A stretch of DNA of 64,000 bases from DATBDN01 sp963715995 (GCA_963715995.1 OY970283.1:1612001-1676000); one strand, 5' to 3'; positions 1 to 9,907 are shown, counted from the first letter of the stretch. The notes: a model not told the origin generated them from the letters alone. Numbers and translations are program-made.

Positions 1-152
1 TCGAAGACGCCATCTGTGCGTTCGCCAAGCTGGAGATCGACCTGCGCGGCGGCGGCCTGCGAGCCGATTACTCACTAGACGAGGACACCGCGCTCTCTCT
101 GGCGATCGTCCGCGCCTGCGGCGGTATTCAGAAGCGCGCAGCGGCAGCCTGA
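1..152 (+). CDS. C-terminal end of a probable DNA polymerase III delta subunit (partial)
   Basis: An open frame enters from the left edge and stops at TGA 150-152, giving 49 visible residues. The tail has the pattern of an alpha-helical HolA C-terminus: a helix ending in 'AKLEIDLRGGG' followed by a second helix 'ALSLAIVRAC'. HolA is the clamp-loader delta subunit. The gene next door is rpsT, and holA-rpsT-lepA is a common bacterial gene order, which supports the call. The visible part is too short for certainty and has no catalytic motif. It is tail-to-tail with the sugar kinase gene, 4 bases away. Confidence 0.45.
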   Translation, partial: EDAICAFAKLEIDLRGGGLRADYSLDEDTALSLAIVRACGGIQKRAAAA

Positions 153-156
153 GCGC

Positions 157-990
157 TCAAAGCTCCAGTTGGCCCTCGTAGGCGCCGTGCCCCGTCATGC
201 AGTGGGCGCCGCAGCGGGCCGCTAGTGCGACCGCGTCGCCGATCTCCATACCGGCGCCGAGGCCGTAGGTGAGCCCGGCCGCGAACGAGTCGCCGGCGCC
301 GTAGGCGTCGCCGACAGGGCCGGGGAGCTCGGCAGCCGAAAACTCCACCGGAGCCTGGCCGCGCTCCTCCCAGCTGCCACCGCGCGCGCCGGCGGTCATC
401 ACGACGAAGCGCGGCGCGGGGTCGAGGTCGCCCGGCCGGTAGCGCTCGGAGGGATCGGACGAGCTGCCGACGAGCACGTCCAGCTCGACGCCCGCCTCGC
501 GCAACAGCGGCAGTACCCGCGAGGTCGCGACGACCACGCGCGCGCGCCGCGCGGCGCGGACAGCCCCTGCGTCCGCGGCGGTCAGGTACACGGCGTCGAA
601 GCCGTCGAGGTCGTCCCAGCCGAGGTCGTCGGCCAACGTGGGAGCCAGGCGATCGCCGAGCACGGTGATCGTCCGCTCGCCCGCATCGTCAACGAACGTG
701 ACCGCACGCCGCTGCGGCTCGCCTGAGTGCCAGGCCACCCGCAGGTCGGGTCCCCGGCCCGACAGGTCGGCCGCCGCGCGTCGGCCGATCTCGTCGTCGC
801 CGAGCGCCGTGAAGAAGACAGACGCGCCCGCCAGCTTGCGCAGCTGCACGGCCGCGACCCCGCCGCCACCCGCGGCCTGCTCGAAGAAACCGCTGGCGTG
901 GACGATGGCGCCGGCCACCGGCACCTGCGGCACACGCAGGAACTCGACCCACTCGACGTGGCCGACGACCGCGACGCGCGGGGGCGCCAA
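157..990 (-). CDS. PfkB/ribokinase-family carbohydrate kinase
   Basis: This 277-residue protein has the ribokinase fold. It carries an N-terminal glycine stretch 'GGGGVAAVQ' near residue 41, where the substrate sits in this family. The C-terminal PfkB signature 'DAYGAGDSFAAG' starts near residue 228, and its Asp (about 234) is the expected catalytic base in the anion hole. The start is TTG at 990, preceded by GCAGGAG, one of the few clear Shine-Dalgarno sequences in the window. It lies 15 bases downstream of rpsT in the same direction, so it is probably cotranscribed. The substrate cannot be told from sequence: ribokinase-like sugars, adenosine and tagatose-6-phosphate are all family options. 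Confidence 0.85.
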   Translation of the reverse strand: MAPPRVAVVGHVEWVEFLRVPQVPVAGAIVHASGFFEQAAGGGGVAAVQLRKLAGASVFFTALGDDEIGRRAAADLSGRGPDLRVAWHSGEPQRRAVTFVDDAGERTITVLGDRLAPTLADDLGWDDLDGFDAVYLTAADAGAVRAARRARVVVATSRVLPLLREAGVELDVLVGSSSDPSERYRPGDLDPAPRFVVMTAGARGGSWEERGQAPVEFSAAELPGPVGDAYGAGDSFAAGLTYGLGAGMEIGDAVALAARCGAHCMTGHGAYEGQLEL

Positions 991-1005
991 AAGGGCTCCT
1001 GCGAG

Positions 1006-1272
1006 CTAGGCCGAGAGGCCGGAGCGGATGCGCGCGGCGCGGGCCTTGCGGCGGGCCGCGGTGTTGCGATGCAGCGCGCCCGTCTTCACGGCGCGGTCGA
1101 TGCGCGAGACCAGAGCGCGATGCTCTTCGTCCGCGCGCGCAGCGTCACCGGCGTCCACGGCGTCCTGGAGACGGCGGAGCCAGGTCTTGACCTGGGAGAC
1201 GCGGCGGCGATTCTCGAGCCGCTCACGCTCGGTGCGCAAGATGCGCTTCTTCTGCGAGGCAATGTTGGCCAT
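1006..1272 (-). CDS. rpsT: 30S ribosomal protein S20
   Basis: This 88-residue, strongly basic all-helical protein begins MANIASQKKRILRTERER and ends with a basic helix, the hallmark of S20. S20 binds 16S rRNA near the 5' domain and helps early 30S assembly. Its length is normal. Its start codon is only 24 bases from the divergent murJ start, and both appear to use the TACGATA core at 1282-1288. That leaves about 10 bases between the minus-strand hexamer and ATG, so the message should be leaderless or nearly so. Confidence 0.97.
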   Translation of the reverse strand: MANIASQKKRILRTERERLENRRRVSQVKTWLRRLQDAVDAGDAARADEEHRALVSRIDRAVKTGALHRNTAARRKARAARIRSGLSA

Positions 1273-1281
1273 GCGGGCGCC

Positions 1282-1288
1282 TACGATA
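1282..1288. promoter_or_regulatory. Overlapping bidirectional -10 core for rpsT and murJ
   Basis: TACGATA reads as TACGAT on the plus strand (9 bases before the murJ GTG at 1297) and as TATCGT on the minus strand (10 bases before the rpsT ATG at 1272). Both fit the TANNNT -10 pattern. The 24 bases between the two start codons leave no room for separate promoters or ribosome binding sites. The assignment as a promoter is inferred from spacing repeated across the window. Confidence 0.6.
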
Positions 1289-1296
1289 GCGACCCG

Positions 1297-2931
1297 GTGC
1301 CCGACGATCTCGCCCCCGCGGCGGAGCCATCCGAAACCGGCCGCGCCGGGGAGACCGCGGCACAGCGCCGCGGCAGGCTCGCGCTATCGACGGTTTTCTT
1401 CTCCGCTGCGACCGGTGTCAGCCGCATCGTAGGCCTCGTCCGCGAGGTCGTGGCCGCCAACTACTTCGGCGTCACCGGGCCGATGTCGTCGTTCACGATC
1501 GCCTTCCAGGTGCCGAACCTGGTCCGCGCGCTGTTCGCCGATGCTGCGCTCCAGGGGGCGTTCGTGCCGGTCTTCACCGAGCTGATCGAGACGGGTCGCA
1601 AGCGCGAGGCCGTGCACGTGGCCAGCAGCCTGTTCTTCCTGATCACGCTCGTGCTCGGGGCGATCACGGCGGCGTTCATCCTCGCCGCGGGCGTGGTCAT
1701 GCCGATCTTCGCGCCCGGGTTCTCCGGCCACCTGACCGACTTGACGGTGTCGCTCAGCCGCGTCCTGTTCCCGATCGTGCTGCTGATGGCGCTGACCGGC
1801 CTCATGGCCGGGATGCTCAACTCGCTCGAGCACTTCAGCGTGCCGGCGCTCGCGCCCGTGGCATGGAACGTGGTCATCATCGGCTTCCTGACCGCCGGGC
1901 GCTCGAGCTTCGGCGGCGACCAGCACATCGACGCCTACGCCTGGGGCGTCCTCGCCGGCACGATCGTCCAGTTCCTCATGCCGATCCCGTGGCTGCGTCA
2001 CTACGGCGTCGCGCTCAAGCCGCGGCTCGACTGGCGCAACGAGCACGTGCGCCGCGTCTTCACCCTGATGCTGCCCGTGACGATCTCGCTCGGCGTCATC
2101 AACTTCGACAACGTCATCAACTCGATCTTCGGCACGCTCGTGTCGAAGGAGGCGCCCGCGGCGATCGACCGGGCGTTCCGGATCTACATGCTGCCGCAGG
2201 GCATCTTCAGCGTGGCGATCGCGACGATCCTGTTCCCGACGCTCTCGCGCTACGCCACGCGGCGCGACTTCGACGGCCTGCGCTCGACGATGGCCAACGG
2301 CGTGCGCCTGATCGCGATGATGCTGATCCCCTCGGCGGTGCTGATGATCGTGCTGGCGGAGCCGATCACGCGCCTGATCTACCAGCGCGGCGTCTTCAAC
2401 GGCCACGCGACGCACTTGGTCACGACGGCAATGGTGTTCTGGGCGCTGTCGCTGCCCGCGCAGGGGATCAGCCTGCTGTTCAGCCGCACCTTCTTCAGCC
2501 TCCAGCGACCCTGGATCACCACCGCGATCTCGGTGGCCAACATGGTCGTGAACGTCGCGCTCTCGGCATTGCTCTACAAGCCGTTCGGGATCGCCGGGAT
2601 CGTGCTCGGATCGGTGGCCGGGACGCTGACGATGGCCACGCTCCAGGGCTACCAGCTGAGCCGCCTGCTGCACGGCATCGAGGCCAGGGGCAGCGTGCTC
2701 GCCATGGTCCGGATGCTCGGCGCCTCCGCGTTGCTGGCGGTCGTGAGCTACGGCCTCTGGTACGGGCTCGACCAGGCGCTCGGGCGCTCGCTGCCGGGGC
2801 AGATCGTGTCGCTGGGGATCGGCATCGCGGCGGGCATCGGCGTCTACGTGGCGGCAATCGTCGTGCTGCGCATCCAGGAGGCGCAGCAGATACGCCGTCT
2901 CGTCGCCAGTCGCTTCGGGCGCGGCAACTAG
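1297..2931 (+). CDS. murJ: Lipid II flippase MurJ
   Basis: This 544-residue multi-pass membrane protein of the MVF/MurJ family flips lipid II across the inner membrane for peptidoglycan synthesis. After a short polar N-terminus come 'STVFFSAATGVSRIVGLVREVV' and 'FADAALQGAFVPVFTE', which match the conserved first helices and loop of MurJ. About 14 hydrophobic segments follow. The open frame continues upstream through the rpsT region, but that part is antisense shadow. GTG 1297 is chosen because it follows the TACGAT hexamer by 9 bases. The extra catalytic kinase domain seen in some actinobacterial MurJ homologues is absent. lepA follows, 13 bases downstream. Confidence 0.92.
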   Translation: MPDDLAPAAEPSETGRAGETAAQRRGRLALSTVFFSAATGVSRIVGLVREVVAANYFGVTGPMSSFTIAFQVPNLVRALFADAALQGAFVPVFTELIETGRKREAVHVASSLFFLITLVLGAITAAFILAAGVVMPIFAPGFSGHLTDLTVSLSRVLFPIVLLMALTGLMAGMLNSLEHFSVPALAPVAWNVVIIGFLTAGRSSFGGDQHIDAYAWGVLAGTIVQFLMPIPWLRHYGVALKPRLDWRNEHVRRVFTLMLPVTISLGVINFDNVINSIFGTLVSKEAPAAIDRAFRIYMLPQGIFSVAIATILFPTLSRYATRRDFDGLRSTMANGVRLIAMMLIPSAVLMIVLAEPITRLIYQRGVFNGHATHLVTTAMVFWALSLPAQGISLLFSRTFFSLQRPWITTAISVANMVVNVALSALLYKPFGIAGIVLGSVAGTLTMATLQGYQLSRLLHGIEARGSVLAMVRMLGASALLAVVSYGLWYGLDQALGRSLPGQIVSLGIGIAAGIGVYVAAIVVLRIQEAQQIRRLVASRFGRGN

Positions 2932-2934
2932 CCT
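2929..2934 (+). promoter_or_regulatory. Predicted -10 of lepA, overlapping the murJ stop codon
   Basis: TAGCCT, whose TAG is the murJ stop codon, lies 10 bases before the lepA ATG. There is no Shine-Dalgarno sequence in between. The same hexamer precedes trpF, uvrB, uvrA and the acyltransferase gene. Promoter function is inferred. Confidence 0.5.
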
Positions 2935-2944
2935 CTAGCGCGGG

Positions 2945-4764
<1,820 letters not shown>

Positions 4765-4768
<4 letters not shown>

Positions 4769-5190
4769 CCGAGGCGATCGGGAAGAGCTATCCGCCACAC
4801 GAGTACGAGGTGGGGCGCGAGAAGATCCGCGAGTACGCGAACGCGGTGGGGGAGACGAACCAGGTCTACTTCGACCGTCAGGCAGCCACGGCCGCGGGCT
4901 TCCGCGACGTGGTCGCGCCGCCGATGTTCGCCGTCGTCTACTCGGCGGGCTCGGTCGGGCCGCCGATCTTCGACCCGGAGATCGGCATCGACTTCATGCG
5001 CATGGTCCACGGTGGGCAGGAGTTCGAGTGGTCGGAGCCCGTCTGCGCCGGCGACACGATCACCACCGAAGCCACCTTCAAGGACTTCAGCGAGAAGGAC
5101 GGGCGCAAGTTCTACGTCTTCGAATCCGTATCCCGCAACCAGGAGGGCCAGGAGGTCGTGCGCGGCACCTGGACCAACATCGTCCGATGA
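4765..5190 (+). CDS. MaoC-like (3R)-hydroxyacyl dehydratase, HadA-type subunit
   Basis: This 141-residue single hot-dog domain resembles the non-catalytic HadA or FAS1-type dehydratase N-domain. It opens with 'EYEVGREKIREYANAVGETN', continues with 'APPMFAVVY' and ends in the strand 'EVVRGTWTNIV'. In mycobacteria HadA pairs with a catalytic HadB to dehydrate (3R)-hydroxyacyl-ACP in fatty or mycolic acid elongation. The start overlaps the lepA stop (ATGA), and its own stop overlaps the next start in the same way, so the two subunits should be made in equal amounts. The true acyl substrate is unknown. Confidence 0.85.
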
Positions 5191-5558
5191 GCGATCACGA
5201 GCTGCGCGTCACGCCCGACAAGTACCTGCCGTTCCGCTACGCGGGCGCGTCGGGCGACTTCAACCCGATCCACCTGGACGCCGAGCTGGCCAAGGGCGTC
5301 GGCTTCCCCTCCAACATCCTGCACGGCCTCTGGACCATGGCCCAGGTGGCGCGCGCCGCCGTCGAGGCCGGCGGTGGCGACCCGCGCAGCCTCAAGCGCC
5401 TGTCGGTGCAGTTCCGCGGCATCGGGCTGCCCGAGGAGGAGATCGTCGTGACGGTGACCGGCTCCGGAGACGGCAGGGTCGGGCTGGTGGCCCAGCAGGG
5501 CGACCGTCAGGTGGTCAAGAACGCCGAGGCGGAGTTGGAGCGCCAGGCGTCGAGCTGA
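5187..5558 (+). CDS. MaoC-like (3R)-hydroxyacyl dehydratase, catalytic HadB-type subunit
   Basis: This 123-residue hot-dog protein carries the hydratase motif 'YAGASGDFNPIHLD' near residues 16-29. Its Asp and His are the expected catalytic dyad, and 'HGLWTMAQVAR' follows on the central helix. The upstream partner lacks that motif, so the pair fits a heterodimer in which this subunit is catalytic. The last 52 bases overlap the 3' end of the convergent EAL gene, so the two transcripts would be antisense there. Confidence 0.87.
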   Translation: MSDHELRVTPDKYLPFRYAGASGDFNPIHLDAELAKGVGFPSNILHGLWTMAQVARAAVEAGGGDPRSLKRLSVQFRGIGLPEEEIVVTVTGSGDGRVGLVAQQGDRQVVKNAEAELERQASS

Positions 5559-6481
5559 TCCGGCGTCAGCGGCTTCGCAACCAGGTAGCCCTGAGCTGAG
5601 CCAACGCCGAGCATGCGCAGCTGAGCGAGCACGGCGGTCGTCTCGACACCCTCGGCGGCGAGCGACAGCCCCAGGCCTCGCGCCAGCCGCGCCGCCCAGC
5701 TGACGACGGCCTCCGAGCGGGGGTTGCTGGCCATGTCCTGCACGAACGAGCGGTCGATCTTCACGCCGTCCACACGCAGGTTCATCAGGCGCGAGAGCGA
5801 CGAGTAGCCGATGCCGAAGTCATCCAGCACCAGCCGCATGCCCATGTCCAGCAGCTGCCCGGCAACCTCCGGCGCGTCGCCGCGCTCGAGCGCGCGCTCG
5901 GTTACCTCGAGCTCGATGGCATCGGCGGGGACGCCGTGCTTGGCCAGCAGCTGGGTGATGCGGTCGGGCAGGTGCTTGTCGTCCAGGCAGCTGGGAGACA
6001 GGTTCACCGCCACGCGCATCGGCGCCTCGGTCGCGCGCCATGCTGCGGCCTGCTCGATCGCCTGGTCGAGCACCCAGAGGTTGAAGCCGTTCACGAACGG
6101 GCTCAGCTCGACGAGCTCGATCCAGTCGGTGGGCGGCAGCAGCCCGAAGCGCGGGTGGCGCCAGCGAACGAGTGCCTCGACGCCCTCGAGCTCGCCGCTG
6201 TCGAGCGTGAGCTTCGGCTGGTAGCAGAGGAACAGCTCGCCGCGCTTGATCGCGCGCCGGACGCGCCAGCCGGTGACGGTCGGGCGCACGGTCAGCTGGC
6301 GCGTGACGGCCAGGCCGAGGGCGATGACGAGCGCCGGTCCGGCCGTGAGGTAGAACTGGTCGAGCCACGGCGGCCAGCCCAGCGACTCGCGCGTGAAGGG
6401 AACCAGCAGGACCGCCAGCAGGAGGCCGAGCGCGATGCGCTCGACGGAGTCAGCCCGGCGAACTCGCCGAGTCAATGCCAT
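5507..6481 (-). CDS. Membrane-anchored EAL-domain cyclic-di-GMP phosphodiesterase
   Basis: The N-terminus has two hydrophobic segments ('IALGLLLAVLLVPF', 'AGPALVIALGLAV'), followed by a complete EAL domain. Visible catalytic elements are the EALVR motif near residue 102, NLS, the E of 'EVTERAL', DDFGIGYSS, the K of 'VKIDRSF', EGVET and 'QGYLVAKPL'. It should therefore hydrolyse c-di-GMP to pGpG. No GGDEF domain or sensor is present. I place the start at ATG 6481, because the extra 32 residues available from ATG 6577 are polar and look non-native. GTG 6490 is also possible. A second c-di-GMP phosphodiesterase (HD-GYP) lies at 52946-54778. Confidence 0.88.
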   Translation of the reverse strand: MALTRRVRRADSVERIALGLLLAVLLVPFTRESLGWPPWLDQFYLTAGPALVIALGLAVTRQLTVRPTVTGWRVRRAIKRGELFLCYQPKLTLDSGELEGVEALVRWRHPRFGLLPPTDWIELVELSPFVNGFNLWVLDQAIEQAAAWRATEAPMRVAVNLSPSCLDDKHLPDRITQLLAKHGVPADAIELEVTERALERGDAPEVAGQLLDMGMRLVLDDFGIGYSSLSRLMNLRVDGVKIDRSFVQDMASNPRSEAVVSWAARLARGLGLSLAAEGVETTAVLAQLRMLGVGSAQGYLVAKPLTPDQLDAWRSNSASAFLTT

Positions 6482-6560
6482 CCATAGCACCGGGCCCCCA
6501 GCCACCGTTCGAGGGTACACCCGTTCACCGTTATGGGAAAAAAATTTGCGACCAGGGGTA

Positions 6561-6584
6561 GACGGATGACCGATCATCCCCGTC
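6561..6584. promoter_or_regulatory. Imperfect palindrome between the EAL gene and hrcA
   Basis: GACGGATGA and its complement flank a 4-base loop, with a two-base bulge in the right arm. It sits in the divergent interval ahead of hrcA. No CIRCE-like TTAGCACTC/GAGTGCTAA repeat is visible, so if HrcA autoregulates here this is the only symmetrical candidate. The function is a guess. Confidence 0.25.
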
Positions 6585-6627
6585 CAGGCTGCCTAGAACT
6601 GGGGGCACCCTGCGAAAATCCCTCCCA

Positions 6628-7650
6628 GTGGAGATCAACGAGCGCCAGCGGTTCCTGCTCGAGAAGGTGATCGAGGCGCACGTTGCGCTCGGTCAACCCG
6701 TGGGCTCGAAGTGGCTTGCAGAGCAGCCGGACGTCCCCTGGGGGCCCTCGACGGTGCGCGCCGAGCTGGCCCGGCTCGAGGACGCCGGCCTGCTGCGCCA
6801 CCCCCACACCTCGGCGGGCCGCGCGCCCACCGACCGCGGCTACCGGGCCTACGTCGACGAGATGCTGGAGCACGGAACGCTGCCCGCGGTCACCAAGGGC
6901 CTGGAGGTCGAGGTCTCGCGCCGCGAGGTCGACGAGGCCATGCGGGCCGCGACCGAGCAGCTGTCGCAGGTCACCAACCTGCTCGCGATCGTGACCGCGC
7001 CGCCGATCGCCACCTCCACGGTCAAGCACATCGAGCTGCTCGTGCTCCAGCCGCAGCTGGCGATGATCGTCGTGATCACCTCGACCGGTGGCGTCACCAA
7101 GCGCCTGATCCCGTCCGAGCGGCCGCTCGACCCGGGCCTGATCGACTGGGCGCGCAGCTACCTCAACGAGGAGCTTGGCGGGATGAACGTGGGTGCCCGG
7201 ATGATCAACTCGAAGCTGTCGGATCCCACGCTGCCGGTCGCAGAGCGCTCGTTCCTGGCGGCGCTCCTGCCCACCTTCACCGAGATCGAGGAGCGCTCGG
7301 GCGACTCGCTCTACGTCGACGGCGCCGCCCGGCTCATGTCCGAGGACCGCGTTCAGGAGCTCGGCCAGCTCGGGGACCTGATGTTGATGCTCGAACATCG
7401 CGTCGCGTTCCTGTCGATCCTGCGCAACGCGCTCGACGCGCCGCGGCTGTTCCTGCGGATCGGTGACGAGAACGAGCGCGCGGAGCTCAAGTCGGTGTCG
7501 ATCGTCGCGAGCGGCTACGGCCCGAGCTCACGAAAGCTCGGCGCGGTCAGCGTCGTAGGGCCCGTGCGGATGGACTACGGGCACGCGATCGCCTCGGTGC
7601 GGGCCGCCGCCGCCGAGCTGTCGCGCATCGTCGGGGACCTCTACGAGTGA
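6628..7650 (+). CDS. hrcA: Heat-inducible transcription repressor HrcA
   Basis: This 340-residue HrcA has an N-terminal winged helix ('STVRAELARLEDAGLLRHPHTSAGRAP', about residues 41-66) with the family signature 'TSAGRAPTDRGYR', then the GAF-like dimerisation domain. HrcA represses class I heat-shock genes by binding CIRCE operators. dnaJ starts inside its stop codon (GTGA at 7647). Neither grpE nor dnaK is present here, and no CIRCE element is seen. GTG 6628 is chosen because the protein then begins MEINERQRFLLEKVIEA, as is normal for HrcA. Confidence 0.95.
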   Translation: MEINERQRFLLEKVIEAHVALGQPVGSKWLAEQPDVPWGPSTVRAELARLEDAGLLRHPHTSAGRAPTDRGYRAYVDEMLEHGTLPAVTKGLEVEVSRREVDEAMRAATEQLSQVTNLLAIVTAPPIATSTVKHIELLVLQPQLAMIVVITSTGGVTKRLIPSERPLDPGLIDWARSYLNEELGGMNVGARMINSKLSDPTLPVAERSFLAALLPTFTEIEERSGDSLYVDGAARLMSEDRVQELGQLGDLMLMLEHRVAFLSILRNALDAPRLFLRIGDENERAELKSVSIVASGYGPSSRKLGAVSVVGPVRMDYGHAIASVRAAAAELSRIVGDLYE

Positions 7651-8768
7651 AACGCGACGCCTACGAGACCCTCGGCGTCGGCCGCGACGCGTCCGAGCGC
7701 GACATCAAGAAGGCGTTCCGGACGAAGGCGCGCGAGTACCACCCGGACGTGAACCAGGACGATCCGGAGGCCGAGGAGAAGTTCAAGGGGCTCGCCGAGG
7801 CTCAGGAGATCCTGCTCGACCAGGAGAAGCGCGCCGTCTACGACCGCTATGGCTGGGAGGGGCTCGACTCGCGCGGCTACTCGCCGAACTTCCAGGGCTT
7901 CGGTTCGTTCAGCGACATCTTCGACGCGTTCTTCGGGGGCTCGGACCCGTTCGGCTTCGGCGGGCGCGGCGGCGCGATGGCGGTGCAGGGCGGGGACGTC
8001 GCCGTGCAGGTGGAGGTCAGCCTGCTGGAAGCCTCGATCGGCGTCGAGCGCACAATCGAGTACGAGGCGGTTGAGCCCTGCGCGCACTGCAACGGGCGCG
8101 GCGCCGAGCCGGGCACGCCGGTCGACACGTGCAAGCGCTGCGGCGGCGCGGGACAGCTTCAGGCGGTCTCGCGCACCGCGTTCGGCCAGCTCGTGCGGAC
8201 CACCGTGTGCGATGCCTGCGGCGGCAGCGGCGAGATCATCCGCGACCCGTGCAGCGAGTGCGCCGGGCGCGGCCGGCGTGCAGCGCGCCGCTCGGTCAGC
8301 GTCGACATCCCGCCCGGGATCGCCGACGACCAGCGCATCCGCCTCGGCGGCCGTGGTCACGCCGGCGAGAACGGGGGTCCACCTGGCGATCTCTACGTGC
8401 TCGTGAGCGTGACCGAGGACGAGCGCTTCGTGCGCGAGGGCTCCGACCTCGTCACGGCCGTGAACCTGTCCGTGTCGCAGGCGGCCCTCGGAACCACGCT
8501 GATGGTGCCGACGCTCGACGGCGAGGAGGAGATCGAGGTGCCCGCCGGCACCCAGCCAGGCACCGTGGTCACGCTGCGCGCGCGCGGCATGCCGACGCTC
8601 GGGCGCGCGCGCCGGGGCGATCAGCGAGTCGTGCTGAACGTGATCGTGCCGCGCAACCTCACCGACGATCAGCGCGCGCTGATGGACACGCTCGAGGGCT
8701 CCCTCACCGACGACAACATGCACGAGCACGAGTCGGTGCTGAGGCGCCTGCGCCGGGCCTTCCACTGA
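7647..8768 (+). CDS. dnaJ: Chaperone DnaJ (Hsp40, class A)
   Basis: This 373-residue protein has an N-terminal J domain with the HPD motif at residues 32-34. A Gly/Phe linker follows ('FGGSDPFGFGGRGG'), then a zinc domain with four CxxCxGxG repeats (CAHCNGRG, CKRCGGAG, CDACGGSG, CSECAGRG) and the C-terminal substrate-binding domains. It stimulates DnaK ATPase and delivers unfolded clients. It is translationally coupled to hrcA by GTGA. The prmA start follows the stop by one base, an order (hrcA...dnaJ-prmA) also seen in Firmicutes. Confidence 0.96.
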   Translation: MKRDAYETLGVGRDASERDIKKAFRTKAREYHPDVNQDDPEAEEKFKGLAEAQEILLDQEKRAVYDRYGWEGLDSRGYSPNFQGFGSFSDIFDAFFGGSDPFGFGGRGGAMAVQGGDVAVQVEVSLLEASIGVERTIEYEAVEPCAHCNGRGAEPGTPVDTCKRCGGAGQLQAVSRTAFGQLVRTTVCDACGGSGEIIRDPCSECAGRGRRAARRSVSVDIPPGIADDQRIRLGGRGHAGENGGPPGDLYVLVSVTEDERFVREGSDLVTAVNLSVSQAALGTTLMVPTLDGEEEIEVPAGTQPGTVVTLRARGMPTLGRARRGDQRVVLNVIVPRNLTDDQRALMDTLEGSLTDDNMHEHESVLRRLRRAFH

Positions 8769-8769
8769 C

Positions 8770-9666
8770 TTGATCCGCCTGGCCTTCCGCGCGCCTTCGG
8801 GTGATGCCGAGCTGGTGTTGGCCGCGCTGGTCGAGCTCGCGCCGAGCGGCGTCGAGCAGGTGGACGGCGACGGCTACACGGAGTTCGCGCTCTACGGCGC
8901 GCCCAGCGAGCTGCCGTCGTTCCCGCATGGGCCGGCCGACGTGGGCGGCGTGGTCGTCGAGGTGTCGGGCCGCGAGGTGCCCGACGACTGGGCCGAGCGC
9001 TGGAAGCGCTTCCACCGTCCGGTGCTGATTGGCGGGCGGATCTACGTGCGCCCGCCGTGGGAGGAGCCGGCCGTTCGGCCCGGCGTGACGGAGATCGTGA
9101 TCGACCCGGGTCAGGCGTTCGGCACCGGCACGCACCCGACGACCGCGCTGTGCCTGGAGCTGATGCTCGAGCTGAAGGCACGCGGATCGTTCGCCGACCT
9201 GGGCTGCGGCTCGGGCGTGCTCGCGATCGCTGCGGCGAAGCTCGGCTTCGGGCCGGTGTGGGCGATCGACGCGGAGCGCCAGGCGATCGAGGCGACGCGC
9301 CAGAACGCGCTGGCGAACGGGGTGGCGCTTGGTGGCGGCGCTGGCGGGGCTGGCGGCGCGGGTGTGGGCGGTGGCGGCGCGCGGGGGGCTGGCGGGGCGG
9401 GCGGGGTGCGGCTGCCGGCGCTCGAGTCGGTCGAGCGCGGCGACCTGCGCGGCAAGCCGGCGCCGAAGGCCGACGTGGTCGCGGCCAACCTGATGCGTCC
9501 GCTGTTGCTGCGCGTGGCGGAGCTGTGGGCCGGCGAGCCACCGGCAACATTGATCGTCTCCGGCCTGCTCGACCACGAGGCCGACGAGGTGGCGGGGGCG
9601 TTCGCGCCGCTGCGCGAACGCGCGCGGTTGTCGCGGTTGGGTTGGAGTGCGCTGCTGCTGGGTTGA
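8770..9666 (+). CDS. prmA: Ribosomal protein L11 methyltransferase PrmA with a glycine-rich insertion
   Basis: This class I SAM-dependent methyltransferase has the PrmA hallmarks 'DPGQAFGTGTHPTT', the SAM loop 'DLGCGSGVLAIAA' and the catalytic-site 'ANLM' (the NPPY-equivalent in PrmA is N-[IL]). It trimethylates ribosomal protein L11. About 25 residues of almost pure Gly/Ala interrupt the fold after 'NALANGV' (bases about 9331-9415, GGC-type triplet repeats), where other PrmA proteins have a short loop. Despite the insert the total is only 298 residues. The start is TTG 8770 just after the dnaJ stop. A non-coding repeat element follows. Confidence 0.9.
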   Translation: MIRLAFRAPSGDAELVLAALVELAPSGVEQVDGDGYTEFALYGAPSELPSFPHGPADVGGVVVEVSGREVPDDWAERWKRFHRPVLIGGRIYVRPPWEEPAVRPGVTEIVIDPGQAFGTGTHPTTALCLELMLELKARGSFADLGCGSGVLAIAAAKLGFGPVWAIDAERQAIEATRQNALANGVALGGGAGGAGGAGVGGGGARGAGGAGGVRLPALESVERGDLRGKPAPKADVVAANLMRPLLLRVAELWAGEPPATLIVSGLLDHEADEVAGAFAPLRERARLSRLGWSALLLG

Positions 9667-9753
9667 GGGACAACTCCGCACCCCTGGCCGAGAGGCCACC
9701 GCTCTGCCGCCGGCCGCGCTCTGCCGCCCCCCTGCTCTTGCGCTGCGGTTTGG

Positions 9754-9824
9754 AAACTGCCTCGGCCAAGGGGTGGCTGGAGTGGCGGGGGCGTTCTCCC
9801 GCCGGCCATCTCGCTCCCGCCGCC
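9754..9824 (+). repeat. Module A, copy 1 (71 bases)
   Basis: This segment is 66 of 71 bases identical to 43786-43856 by hand alignment, with no gaps. It begins AAACTGCCTCGGCCAAGGGG. It is the leading conserved block of the composite intergenic element. Confidence 0.85.
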
Positions 9825-9846
9825 GGCTTCGCCCCTCGAACGCGCC

Positions 9847-9891
9847 GCAACCGTCAATAACTGTCGCTATGCGACACCAATTGACGGTTGC
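9847..9891 (+). repeat. Nested palindrome H1 (45 bases)
   Basis: The outer arms GCAACCGTCAAT and ATTGACGGTTGC are perfect complements (12 bp). A three-base internal mismatch follows, then inner arms TGTCGC/GCGACA around the loop TAT. As RNA or a cruciform it would fold into a single long hairpin. There is no following T-run, so it is not a classical terminator. Confidence 0.85.
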
Positions 9892-9907
9892 TCCCGAAAA
9901 CCGAGCC

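Noticed and set aside
727..1296. N-terminal extension of murJ through the rpsT and kinase region
   Set aside because: The residues are the antisense of rpsT and the kinase gene and have no MurJ similarity. GTG 1297 with a hexamer 9 bases upstream is better.
9754..9857. Minus-strand peptide (…EMAGGRT..PLQPPLGRGS…) shared by both module A copies, as a small protein
   Set aside because: The two DNA copies differ by only five bases, so peptide similarity follows automatically. Three of the five changes are adjacent and alter residues. There is no ribosome site or hexamer, and the frames run into shadows of prmA and the thioesterase gene.
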